Assembly (NCBI GenBank): GCA_934636715.1
Contig: CAKUBE010000017.1
Coordinates: forward strand, 1 to 24,380
DNA: 24,380 nt
Source of the DNA: an uncultured Arachnia sp.
GTDB taxonomy: Bacteria > Actinomycetota > Actinomycetes > Propionibacteriales > Propionibacteriaceae
Reading direction: 5' to 3'
Of the stretch, positions 15,472 through 24,380 are shown piece after piece (within the stretch, counting starts at the first letter, position 1; each line of letters opens with the position of its first letter). The notes under the pieces are model-generated. The model had not been told where the DNA came from. It saw nothing but the letters and a program-made list of their open reading frames with translations, and did not search any database. Position numbers and translations under genes: made by a program.

Positions 15472-16222
15472 GAGCGAACGCGCCAAGGCCCTGGAGGCCA
15501 AGCAGAAGGCCGAGGCCCGGGCCGAGAAGGAACGCAAGAGGAACTCGACCAACCCGGCCGACTGGAACCGGTGGCGCCAGATGGTCGAGACCTACAAGAT
15601 CACGGCAAAGGACGACAAGCACCTCGTCTGGATGACCGTCGCGGGTCTCGTCGTCCCGATCATCGGGTTCATCATCCTGGGCTTCGCGCTGAACGCCCCC
15701 CTCATCTGGGGCTTCCTCGGCATCTCGGTCGGGGCGCTCGTCGCGATGCTGCTGTTCGCCTGGCGCGCCCGCCGCGCGGTGTACACGCGCTACGAGGGCA
15801 AGGCGGGATCCGCCGAGGTCGCGCTGCAGATGCTGCCGAAGGGCTGGATCTCGACGCCCGTGATCACCGCGAACCGCAACTTCGACGCCATCCACCGCAC
15901 GCTCGGCCAGGGCGGTCTCATCCTGATCGGCGAGGGCGACCCCGGGCGACTGAAGCCGATGCTGGCCAGCGAGAAGAAGAAGCACGAGCAGGTCGCCTAC
16001 GGCGTCTCCGTCACCACCATCCAGATGGGCAACGGCGCGGGCCAGGTGCCGCTCGACCAGCTCGCCAAGCACATCAAGAAGCTCCCGAAGCAGCTGACGC
16101 CCGCCAAGATCGGCGAGGTCAACCAGCGCCTCCGCGCGCTCGACGCCATGCGCCCCAAGGCCCCCATCCCGAAGGGCCCGATCAACACGAAGGGCGCCCG
16201 GTCCGCGATGCGCGGCCGCTGA
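15464..16222 (+). CDS. DUF4191 family membrane protein (Rv2219-like)
   Basis: Actinobacterial membrane protein of unknown function, regularly encoded after lipA (Rv2219 in M. tuberculosis). The first 50 residues are very basic/charged ([20 protein letters not shown]) and probably cytoplasmic. Two adjacent membrane helices follow (about 57-78 and 82-104). Residues from about 110 form a soluble domain with [17 protein letters not shown] and a basic C-terminus ([19 protein letters not shown]). The start ATG at 15464 has GGAAAG about 7 nt upstream and overlaps lipA, so the genes are probably co-translated. Confidence 0.85.
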   Translation: MAKSERAKALEAKQKAEARAEKERKRNSTNPADWNRWRQMVETYKITAKDDKHLVWMTVAGLVVPIIGFIILGFALNAPLIWGFLGISVGALVAMLLFAWRARRAVYTRYEGKAGSAEVALQMLPKGWISTPVITANRNFDAIHRTLGQGGLILIGEGDPGRLKPMLASEKKKHEQVAYGVSVTTIQMGNGAGQVPLDQLAKHIKKLPKQLTPAKIGEVNQRLRALDAMRPKAPIPKGPINTKGARSAMRGR

Positions 16223-16225
16223 CGG

Positions 16226-17983
<1,758 letters not shown>

Positions 17984-18005
17984 GCCTCGAGCCGAGGTAC
18001 GGCGA

Positions 18006-19880
18006 CTACTTCTTCTTGGCCGGCTTCTTCTCCGGCACCTGCAGCTTGAACGAGATGGTCTTGCCCTCGTCGACGACGATGGTCGGCGCGACGTAGTTGT
18101 TCTCCTTGACGTAACGCTTCCCCGCGGTGCTGGTGTAGGTCCGCGTGCGGGTGAACACGTCGCTGCGGTAGTTGTTGTCCAGGCTCGCGATCAGGCCGTC
18201 GAAGTCCTCGACCGGCAGGTCGATCGGCACCTGGATGGGCGGCTCGCCGGGAATGTCGCTCGGGATCTCGATGAAGGGGGGCTGCGGGAAGCCGACCTTC
18301 ACCGAGACGGTCTTCTTCGCGCTCTGCGGCACGGTCACGGTGAACTCGCGGTACTCGGTGACCTTGGTCGTTCCCGGCAAGGGGCTCAGCACCGCGCGGA
18401 ACGTGTAGGTCTTCCCGCGGGTCGCCTTGGCGGTCCCGCCTGCCTTGATCTTCTTCCACGCGCCCTTGTTCATGACCTGCACGCCCGTGACGCGCGCGGC
18501 GCGGTAGCCCTCGGTGAACCGGACGGAGATGTTGACGCTGAGGATCTTGACGTCCTCGAAGGGGTTCGCCTGAATCTCGGCGATGTCCTGGGCGACCTCC
18601 GCGCCGACGATGCTGGAGAACGCCACGTCCGCGGAATAGCGGTTGACGTTCGTCAACGTGCCCCGCTTCCCGTTCTCGCGCTGGTAGTTGATCGACCATT
18701 GCACCTTGGCGGTGCCCACCCACTCGTTGTCGAGCATGCGGACGGCGTCGCCGGCCAGCTGGGCCGCGGCGACGTCCGGGAGCAGCAGGTCCGCGGAGAC
18801 GTGGGTGACGGCCTTGTTGCTGTGCGAGCCCACCTTGCTGACCGAGGTGACGGGGACACTCGGGGCCGGGGCGCCCAGCTTGCCCTTCACGCCCGCGAGC
18901 CGGTCGTCGGTGATCCGGCCCTTCGGCGCGCCGATGTCGCCCACCAGCTTGTACGAGCCGCCGAGGTCCGGGACGATGCGCGCGGCCGAGGCCCCGTGGA
19001 AACTCGCCCCGAGGTTGGAGTTCCAGTTGTTCGGATGGCCGTAGGCGAACACGTCGTCTCCGCACACCGCGGTGACGGTGCCGACGCTGGCGGACCCCAC
19101 GGCGCCGTACGCGTAGGAGACCGCGATGTTGCCGCCGGCGACGATCGGATAGTCCTTGCCGCTCAGGGTGCCGCCATCGGCGGCGCGCCCGCTCGGCGCC
19201 ACCGACTTGTAGCCGCGGACCTTCTTGGCGAGCTGCGAGGAGATATTGTCGAACCTGCCCGCGGTGCTGCCGATCGTGACGCGGACGGGGTCGATGCGCC
19301 GGATCTGCCCGGAGCTCTTCGGGGTGCCGGCCGGGGCGTCGACGAGGTCGTTGACCTCCTTCTGCGCGGCGGGGCTCACCTTGGCGGTTCCGGGCAGCTC
19401 GCCGATCGTCTTCATGTAGGCGGCGGGGGTCACTCCGGCCACGTCGTCGTCGGGGAGCCAGCTGAAGCCGTACGAGACCGCGCCGACGAGCGCACCGTCC
19501 GCGTCGTAGACGGGAGAGCCGGACGCGCCGGCCCACACCCCGGCCTTGGCGACGGCGTCGCCGCCGAGCTTGACGAGCAGGAGGTCGCGGGGGTTGCCGT
19601 AGGCGTCGTAGCCCAGCGCGTTGTCGAGCTTGCCCACGTACTCACCCGTGAACTCCGTCGGCGCGGTGCCCTTGGTGGTCGAGAGCCACGTGACGGGCTG
19701 ACCCTCTTCGAGACCGGAGATCGGCGCGATCGCGAGCTCCTGGCCTGGGACGTCGCAGAAGAGGTCGGCCTCGGCCGGCGCGGCGTGGACGGGTGGCGCC
19801 AGCGCCAACGTGCCGACGAGCGCCGTCGCGACGGTGACCCCCAGAACTCCCTTGTTTCTCTTCGATCGCTCCACGATCAT
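18006..19880 (-). CDS. Secreted SpoIVB-like (peptidase S55) domain protein
   Basis: Exported protein of 624 aa. The ATG at 19880 is preceded by AGGGGG and begins a signal peptide: basic residues (MIVERSKRNK), a hydrophobic core (12-28) and a likely cleavage after VHA (about 33). An upstream in-frame GTG (19916) would add 12 residues and is less likely. GASGSPVYDADGALVGAVSYG (in part: GASGSP, candidate nucleophile Ser122) is followed by DVAGVTPAAYM. Later come VGTVTAVCGDDVFAYGHP (candidate His282) and GRITDDRLAGVKGKLG. These blocks resemble S55 peptidases, but the Ser motif precedes the His motif, opposite to SpoIVB. Only two Cys remain (42 and 273), so a disulfide is possible. The C-terminus is beta-rich with a lysine tail (PEKKPAKKK) and no sortase signal. 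Confidence 0.75.
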   Translation of the reverse strand: MIVERSKRNKGVLGVTVATALVGTLALAPPVHAAPAEADLFCDVPGQELAIAPISGLEEGQPVTWLSTTKGTAPTEFTGEYVGKLDNALGYDAYGNPRDLLLVKLGGDAVAKAGVWAGASGSPVYDADGALVGAVSYGFSWLPDDDVAGVTPAAYMKTIGELPGTAKVSPAAQKEVNDLVDAPAGTPKSSGQIRRIDPVRVTIGSTAGRFDNISSQLAKKVRGYKSVAPSGRAADGGTLSGKDYPIVAGGNIAVSYAYGAVGSASVGTVTAVCGDDVFAYGHPNNWNSNLGASFHGASAARIVPDLGGSYKLVGDIGAPKGRITDDRLAGVKGKLGAPAPSVPVTSVSKVGSHSNKAVTHVSADLLLPDVAAAQLAGDAVRMLDNEWVGTAKVQWSINYQRENGKRGTLTNVNRYSADVAFSSIVGAEVAQDIAEIQANPFEDVKILSVNISVRFTEGYRAARVTGVQVMNKGAWKKIKAGGTAKATRGKTYTFRAVLSPLPGTTKVTEYREFTVTVPQSAKKTVSVKVGFPQPPFIEIPSDIPGEPPIQVPIDLPVEDFDGLIASLDNNYRSDVFTRTRTYTSTAGKRYVKENNYVAPTIVVDEGKTISFKLQVPEKKPAKKK

Positions 19881-19975
19881 GATGTCCCCCTGCACAGGTA
19901 AGATGGCTTCGTTCACTAGACCCTAGCGGGTAACGCTCCCCTCACGCCTCACAGACCACACATCGTCACCTTTGG

Positions 19976-20006
19976 TGGACAGACGGGGTCACCCGGGCGG
20001 TATCGT
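19976..20006 (+). promoter_or_regulatory. Promoter of the CydDC-like exporter operon (leaderless)
   Basis: The -10 box TATCGT (20001-20006) lies 8 nt before the ATG at 20015, with no clear ribosome site. A possible -35, TGGACA (19976-19981, 5 of 6 to consensus), has a long 19-bp spacer. The -10 is the firmer part. Confidence 0.5.
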
Positions 20007-20014
20007 CCAGGGTC

Positions 20015-21580
20015 ATGGTCCCCTCGGCCGCGCTTTCGTGGATGTCGACGGCCGCCACCGCGCTGCTCCTCGTGCTGGTGGGGGCGGGCATCGACGGCAC
20101 CCTCTCTCCTTCCGGATTGTGGGCCGGCGTCGCGCTCGTGATCCTCGCGGCCGCCGCGTCGGCGGCAAGCGCCGGGTACACGCAGCGGGCCGTCGGGGTG
20201 GCTGAGGCGCGGCTGCGCCGTCGGCTGGTCCGGGCGGTGTTCGACGCCGGGGTCACGCGCGCCGGGTCCAGCGGGGAGTTCCTTTCGCTGGCGACCGGGG
20301 GCGTGGAGAAGGCGGCCCAGTACCGAGCGGGATTCCTGGGGCCGATCCTCGGCGCGATGACCGCGCCGCTGGTCGCGCTCGGCGTGATGGCCGCGTTCAT
20401 CGACGCCCGCATAGCGGGCCTGCTCGCCGTGTTCCTGCTGCTCGTGCCGCTGGTGGTCGGCGGATTCCGGCGCGCGGTGCGCCCGGTCGGCGCGCAGTAC
20501 CGGCGGACGCAGGGTCGGCTGACGGCCGGGTTCCTCGAGGCGGTGCAGGCTCTGGAGACGCTCGTCTACGCGCGGGCGGGACGCCGCGTCGGGCACGAGC
20601 TCGCCCGGCGCGGCGAGGCCCACCGGCGCGGCATCATGCGCCTGCTCGCCGTCAACCAGCTCCTGATCCTCGTCCTCGACCTGGCCTTCTCGCTGACGAT
20701 GGTCGTCGCCGCGGCGGTGCTGGCGATCGCCCGGGTGGATCGACAGACGCTGACGCTCGGCGAGGGTGTCGCCGTCGTGCTGATCGCGCTCCTAGCCACC
20801 GGGCCGGTCGACGTCGTGGGGCAGTTCTTCTACATCGGCGTCGGCGGGCGCGCCGCGGAGGCGCAGCTCGACGCCGCCATGCGCGGGAACCCGGCCCCGC
20901 GCCCGGCAGCGGGCGGGTCGTCGGCGGCGGCGCTGGAACTGATCGACGTCACGGCCTCCTGGCCGGGCGGGCCGACGGTGCTCGCCCACCTCTTCCTATC
21001 CGTGCGGGACGGCGAGCGCGTGGCCCTCGTCGGGCCGAGCGGCGCAGGCAAGTCCACCGTCGGCGCGCTGTTCCAGGGACACCTGGCGCCGTCGTCGGGG
21101 CGGGTCTTCGTCGGCGGGGTCGACGCCGCGGCCGACCCCTCCGGCGCGCGCGCCCGGCTGGCCGTCGTCGAGCAGCGCACCTTCCTCTTCCTGGGCACGA
21201 TCGCCGACAATCTCCGCGTCGCCGACCCCGCCGCGACCGACGAGCGGCTGTGGGAGGTGCTCGGACTCGCCGGGCTGGCCGACGAGGTGCGGGCAATGCC
21301 GCGGGGCCTCGACACCCATGTCGGCGAGCACGGCGCGCTGCTGTCCGGCGGCCAGGCGCAGCGGCTCGGGATAGCCCGCGCGTGGCTCCGCGACGCGCCG
21401 ATCCTGCTCCTCGACGAGCCCACCAGCCAGGTGGACCTGGCCGGCGAGGCCGCCCTCCTCGAAGCCCTCGACCGGCTCGCGGCCGGGCGCACCGTGCTGA
21501 TGATCGCGCATCGGCCGGGCGCGATCCTGGCCGCCGACCGCACCGTCGAGCTGGCCCCGATCGGGGAAGTGACGACATGA
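20015..21580 (+). CDS. ABC exporter, fused membrane and ATPase domains, CydD-like
   Basis: Half of a heterodimeric exporter, 521 aa. The membrane domain (about 1-300) has about six hydrophobic segments and the motif EFLSLATGGVEKAAQYRAGF, which resembles the CydD family. The ATPase domain has Walker A GPSGAGKST (about 340-348), signature LSGGQ (about 443), Walker B LLLDEPTSQVD (about 464) and switch IAHRP. All catalytic residues look intact. Characterised CydDC exports cysteine/glutathione and is needed for cytochrome bd, but no cydAB is in the window, so the substrate is unproven. Its stop overlaps the partner start (ATGA, 21577-21580). Confidence 0.85.
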   Translation: MVPSAALSWMSTAATALLLVLVGAGIDGTLSPSGLWAGVALVILAAAASAASAGYTQRAVGVAEARLRRRLVRAVFDAGVTRAGSSGEFLSLATGGVEKAAQYRAGFLGPILGAMTAPLVALGVMAAFIDARIAGLLAVFLLLVPLVVGGFRRAVRPVGAQYRRTQGRLTAGFLEAVQALETLVYARAGRRVGHELARRGEAHRRGIMRLLAVNQLLILVLDLAFSLTMVVAAAVLAIARVDRQTLTLGEGVAVVLIALLATGPVDVVGQFFYIGVGGRAAEAQLDAAMRGNPAPRPAAGGSSAAALELIDVTASWPGGPTVLAHLFLSVRDGERVALVGPSGAGKSTVGALFQGHLAPSSGRVFVGGVDAAADPSGARARLAVVEQRTFLFLGTIADNLRVADPAATDERLWEVLGLAGLADEVRAMPRGLDTHVGEHGALLSGGQAQRLGIARAWLRDAPILLLDEPTSQVDLAGEAALLEALDRLAAGRTVLMIAHRPGAILAADRTVELAPIGEVTT

Positions 21581-23331
21581 ACCGGCTGGCGCTCACGCGA
21601 TGGCTCGTCGGCCACACCCGCGCTCTGGTCCCCACGCTGGGCCTCGCGGTCGTCGCGCGCGTCCTCGGCCAGCTCGCCGGGGTCGCGCTGCTCGTCACCG
21701 CGGTCTCCGCCCTGGAGTGGGCGTGGATCAGCGCGGCCCTCTCCTCGACCGACGTCGACAACCGCGAGCCGCCCTCCCTCTGGCCGGTGATCGGTGCGCT
21801 CGCCGGCATCGCGCTGGTCAAGGCCGCGCTCCGCTACGCCGAGCACTACGCGGGGCATTGGGTGGCGTTCACCGCGCTGCAGCGGCTGCGCGATCTGTTC
21901 TTCGCGCGGCTCGTCCCGCAGGCCCCGGCGGCCACGCGCGGACGGGCCGGAGCCGAGCTGATCCAACGCGCCACGCGCGACATCGACCGGATCGAGGTCT
22001 TCTTCGCGCACACGCTGCCGCCGGCCGTGGCCGCGGTCGTGGTGCCCGCCGTCGCGCTGACCTGGCTCGGCCTCGCGGTCGACGGCACGCTGGCGGGCGT
22101 GGCCGCCGCGTTCGTCGTCGCGGGTCTCGCGGTCCCGTGGCTGGCCGGGCCGGCGACCTGGGCGGCGGCCCGCCGTACCGCCCGGCGACGGGGCGCGCTC
22201 GCGGCCCACCTCGGCGACGACGTCCAGGGCCTGCGGGAGATCCTCGCCTTCAACGTCGCCGACGCGCGCCTCGCCTCGCTGGACGCCGCGAGCGGAGAAC
22301 TCGGCGCCGCCCGCGTGGCCTCGGGGCGGGTCCAGGCCCTCCGAGCGGCGCTAGGCACCGCGCTGCAGCTGGGCTCGCTCGTGGCGCTGCTCGCCGTCGC
22401 CGGCGCCGTCGGGGCCCTCGGCTCCCACGTCGCCGTCGCGGCTGCCGTCGTAGTGGGGCTGTGGAAGCCGACGCAGGGCATCGACGACTTCGTCACTGGC
22501 CTCGACGAGTCCTTCGCCGCCGCGGAACGCGTCCACGCCGTCGTCGAGGCCCGGCCCCAGGTGGCCGACCCGCCGGATCCGGCACCCGCGCCGTCGGGCG
22601 GCGGCGTCGCCGTCGCCGTCGAGCGGGTCTCGCTCACCTATCCCGGCGCCGCGCGCCCGGCCCTGAGCGACGTCTCCCTTTCCTTCCCCGCCGGCTCGTG
22701 GAGTGCGGTGGTCGGGGTGTCCGGGAGCGGGAAGTCGACGCTCGCGCACCTCCTTCCCCGCGGCTTCGACCCGGACACCGGCATCGTCCTCCTCGGCGGC
22801 GTCGACGTCACGCGGCTCTCCCTCGACGACCTGAGGTCCCGGGTGGCCCTCGTCGCGCAGCGCCCGACGATGCTCTCGGGCACCCTCGCCCACAACCTCC
22901 GCCTCGGCGCGCCGGACGCCACCGACGACGACCTGGTGGCGGCGCTGCACACCGCCGCGCTGGACGACTGGTACGCGAGCCTGCCGGAGGGTCTCGACAC
23001 CGGGATCGGCGAGCGGGGCTCGACCCTCTCGGGCGGCCAACTGCAGCGCATCGCCTTGGCGCGAGCCCTCGTCGCGCGGCCGTCGGTGCTCGTCCTCGAC
23101 GAGGCGCTGAGCCAGCTCGACGGCCCGACCGCCCGCGTGGTCCGGGACCGGCTCGCCGCCCTCCCCGGCCCGATGACGGTGATCGAGGTGACCCACCGCG
23201 TCGACCTCCTCGACGACGACACGTTCGTCGCCGTCCTCGACGCCGGCCGCCTCGTCGCCTCAGGCCCTGCCTCGGCGCTCCGGAGCGACAATGAGACATT
23301 CGCCACGCTCGAGGCCCGGCTAGAGGTCTAG
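21577..23331 (+). CDS. ABC exporter, fused membrane and ATPase domains, CydC-like partner
   Basis: Second half of the exporter, 584 aa. The membrane domain occupies about residues 1-320. LRDLFFARLVP and ELIQRATRDIDRIEVFFAHTLPP form the intracellular-loop region typical of CydC-type exporters. The ATPase domain has Walker A GVSGSGKST (about 380-388), signature LSGGQLQR (about 484) and switch THR (about 539). Walker B reads VLDEALSQLD: the catalytic Glu is kept, but Ala replaces the usual Pro. It is translationally coupled to the first half. Its TAG stop overlaps the last codons of the opposite XRE gene by 4 bp, and a hairpin follows at once. Confidence 0.86.
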   Translation: MNRLALTRWLVGHTRALVPTLGLAVVARVLGQLAGVALLVTAVSALEWAWISAALSSTDVDNREPPSLWPVIGALAGIALVKAALRYAEHYAGHWVAFTALQRLRDLFFARLVPQAPAATRGRAGAELIQRATRDIDRIEVFFAHTLPPAVAAVVVPAVALTWLGLAVDGTLAGVAAAFVVAGLAVPWLAGPATWAAARRTARRRGALAAHLGDDVQGLREILAFNVADARLASLDAASGELGAARVASGRVQALRAALGTALQLGSLVALLAVAGAVGALGSHVAVAAAVVVGLWKPTQGIDDFVTGLDESFAAAERVHAVVEARPQVADPPDPAPAPSGGGVAVAVERVSLTYPGAARPALSDVSLSFPAGSWSAVVGVSGSGKSTLAHLLPRGFDPDTGIVLLGGVDVTRLSLDDLRSRVALVAQRPTMLSGTLAHNLRLGAPDATDDDLVAALHTAALDDWYASLPEGLDTGIGERGSTLSGGQLQRIALARALVARPSVLVLDEALSQLDGPTARVVRDRLAALPGPMTVIEVTHRVDLLDDDTFVAVLDAGRLVASGPASALRSDNETFATLEARLEV

Positions 23332-23657
23332 GGACTCTTCGACCCGGCAGGTCCTGAGACCGGTTCGAAGAGTGGAGCAATAAACGCTGGTACATCGTCA
23401 ATCTGCAGCGCCCACGCGAGCGCCCACAAGGTCGTCATCTTGATGTCGTTCACGCCTCGTCGTCCATTCAGGATTTCAATCACGGTGGATCGATCGAGCC
23501 CGGACCGCATCGTCAGATCGTTGATCGATAGCTGGCGCTCCTCCTTCACCTGACGGACAGCGCGGCGCCATCCGTCCCAGTCCAGCGAAGGCGGCGGGAT
23601 AAGGCCAGCGGCCGCGCCAGCGACACTGCCGCGCACCGAGTGGGATCCATCCGCCAT
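23328..23657 (-). CDS. XRE-type helix-turn-helix regulator
   Basis: Small DNA-binding protein of 109 aa. The helix-turn-helix is at residues about 44-64 (LSINDLTMRSGLDRSTVIEI) with the RRGV turn after it, followed by a helical segment (TLWALAWALQIDDVPAFIAPL), as in Cro/C1-type and R-M controller proteins. The N-terminal 25 residues are low complexity. It is divergent from the PLD gene across a 121-bp gap holding an 18-bp palindrome 35 bp from its start, so autoregulation and control of the PLD gene are likely. Its last 16 or so codons overlap the terminator hairpin of the exporter operon, suggesting that its 3' end was added or altered at that junction. Its GC is lower than that of the genes to the left. 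Confidence 0.85.
   Translation of the reverse strand: MADGSHSVRGSVAGAAAGLIPPPSLDWDGWRRAVRQVKEERQLSINDLTMRSGLDRSTVIEILNGRRGVNDIKMTTLWALAWALQIDDVPAFIAPLFEPVSGPAGSKSP
23334..23373 (+). terminator. Terminator hairpin after the CydDC-like operon, inside the xre gene
   Basis: ACTCTTCGACCCGG (23334-23347) pairs with 23360-23373 at 13 of 14 positions (one C/T mismatch) around a 12-nt loop. It begins 2 nt after the exporter stop codon. No T run follows. It is coding on the other strand, where it gives the C-terminal residues of the XRE protein. Confidence 0.55.
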
Positions 23658-23691
23658 GCCAGTAGCTGAACACGGCTATGCTGCTCTCGGG

Positions 23692-23709
23692 AGTGGGATA
23701 AATCCCACT
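23692..23709. promoter_or_regulatory. 18-bp palindrome, candidate XRE operator
   Basis: AGTGGGAT (23692-23699), two bases AA, then ATCCCACT (23702-23709): perfect 8-bp half-sites. It lies between the divergent xre start (23657, minus) and PLD gene start (23779, plus). Size and symmetry suit an XRE/controller-protein dimer site; binding is inferred. Confidence 0.65.
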
Positions 23710-23778
23710 AGATAGCAATGCAGGACGGCCGCCCTTGGTCAGGATCGCCGTCCGCGTGGGGAAAGAGACCGGGAATCC

Positions 23779-24380
23779 ATGGCGCCTCCTGAGCGATTCA
23801 TCGTCGACAACACGGCTGAAGACTGGAAAGCGCTCCACTACGTCCGCGAGTGGTGCGAGATCAGTTCGGCCATCGACATCGCGACGGGACACTTCGAGCT
23901 TGGCGCCTTTCTCGCCCTGGACGGCGCTTGGCAGAAGGTCGACAAGATCCGACTTCTCATCGGTGGCGAGACCAGTCGTGCGAGCGCCGACGCGATCGCG
24001 ACTGCACTCGACACCTCCATCCTGAACGAGCGCAGAGCTGGCGACCCGTTCCTCACGGGGGCGGAAGCGGTCGTCGACGGCATTCGCCCGGGCAAGGTCG
24101 AGATCCGTGTCTACACACCCAAGAAGTTCCACGCCAAGGCGTACATCACACACAGCAAGCTCAAGGTCGTCGGCTCGGCGGCGCTCGTGGGGTCGTCCAA
24201 CTTCACGCGCCCCGGCCTGACACAGAACGTCGAACTCAACGTCCGATTCCAGGGGCCTGAGGTTACGGACCTCCAGGAGTGGTACGAGGAGCATTGGGAA
24301 GAGGTGTCAAGTGTCGGGTTTGATGGAGGCATCCAAGTCACGGAGGAGGGCATCGGATGCCAGCACTACGGAAGTATCCC
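23779..24380 (+). CDS. PLD-like nuclease domain protein, probable N-terminus of a helicase (3' partial)
   Basis: The ATG at 23779 opens a frame that runs off the right edge without a stop (200 codons seen). The order is RFIVDNTAEDW, then YVREWCEISSAIDIATGHFELGAF (in part: IATGHFELGAF), WQKVDKIRLLIGG, the HxK motif KFHAKAYI (His118, Lys120), and GSSNFTRPGL (Ser139, Ser140, Asn141). This is the HKD half-motif of phospholipase-D-type nucleases, except that the Asp expected four residues after Lys is His125. N-termini of this kind usually precede SNF2/DEAD helicase domains in large proteins near restriction or other defence genes; that extension is outside the window and is inferred. It is divergent from xre with an intervening palindrome. 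GC is low (35/60 in 24121-24180). Confidence 0.78.
   Translation, partial: MAPPERFIVDNTAEDWKALHYVREWCEISSAIDIATGHFELGAFLALDGAWQKVDKIRLLIGGETSRASADAIATALDTSILNERRAGDPFLTGAEAVVDGIRPGKVEIRVYTPKKFHAKAYITHSKLKVVGSAALVGSSNFTRPGLTQNVELNVRFQGPEVTDLQEWYEEHWEEVSSVGFDGGIQVTEEGIGCQHYGSI

Noticed and set aside
13768..15552. A 594-codon minus-strand frame across lipB and lipA
   Set aside because: It is antisense to two unmistakable enzymes and has no recognisable motifs.
19881..19916. Upstream GTG start for the secreted S55-like protein
   Set aside because: It would place 12 residues before the basic start of a normal signal peptide; the ATG at 19880 has an AGGGGG ribosome site.

Overview
The window is chromosomal DNA from a high-GC actinobacterium. 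Coding density is high, most genes are chained by 4-bp start/stop overlaps, and GTG starts are common. Several genes have a TANNNT hexamer 7-8 nt upstream of the start and no Shine-Dalgarno, the usual look of leaderless actinobacterial transcripts. The order sucB ... lipB-lipA-DUF4191 recalls the mycobacterial dlaT-Rv2216-lipB-lipA-Rv2219 block. A member of Propionibacteriales or a relative is a guess from gene style only.

Region by region. (1) 1-1146: the 3' part of a 2-oxoacid dehydrogenase E2 gene, closed by a strong hairpin terminator. (2) 1160-4269: yggS, a class-C-beta-lactamase-like serine hydrolase of lower GC, and a DUF554 membrane protein. (3) 4270-4724: a 455-bp gap of clearly lower GC. 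It holds a 122-bp unit bounded by perfect 15-bp inverted repeats with a nested hairpin, a near-perfect 56-bp palindrome, and then a promoter/operator for tetR. (4) 4725-11460: a seven-gene operon, tetR, lipoprotein adaptor, membrane adaptor, ATPase, permease, permease, ATPase. It looks like an actinobacterial YbhGFSR-type exporter in which the two halves of YbhF are separate proteins. (5) 11476-13734, minus: a GH95 glycoside hydrolase. (6) 13819-17983: lipB, lipA, DUF4191 membrane protein and a Uup-like ABC-F protein; lipB and lipA each have their own leaderless-type promoter. (7) 18006-19880, minus: a secreted protein with features of SpoIVB (S55) peptidases. (8) 20015-23331: a CydDC-like heterodimeric ABC exporter. 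(9) 23328-24380: a lower-GC segment with an XRE-type regulator (minus), an 18-bp palindrome, and the start of a divergent PLD-domain gene that is probably the N-terminus of a helicase-nuclease. This may be the edge of a defence or accessory island continuing past the window.

How genes work together: LipB and LipA make the lipoyl cofactor carried by the E2 protein, although a roughly 12.7-kb block of export, hydrolase and unknown genes now separates them. The TetR protein probably represses its own operon through a 23-bp operator that overlaps the -10 box 4 bp before its start codon. The two exporter ATPases carry complementary defects (no switch histidine in one, a degraded signature in the other), as expected for a heterodimer with one working ATP site.

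The most interesting items are the split-YbhF exporter with an extra long-coiled-coil lipoprotein adaptor, the palindrome-rich 4270-4724 gap, the permuted-looking S55-like secreted protein, and the XRE/PLD cassette whose regulator gene runs through the terminator hairpin of the upstream ABC operon.
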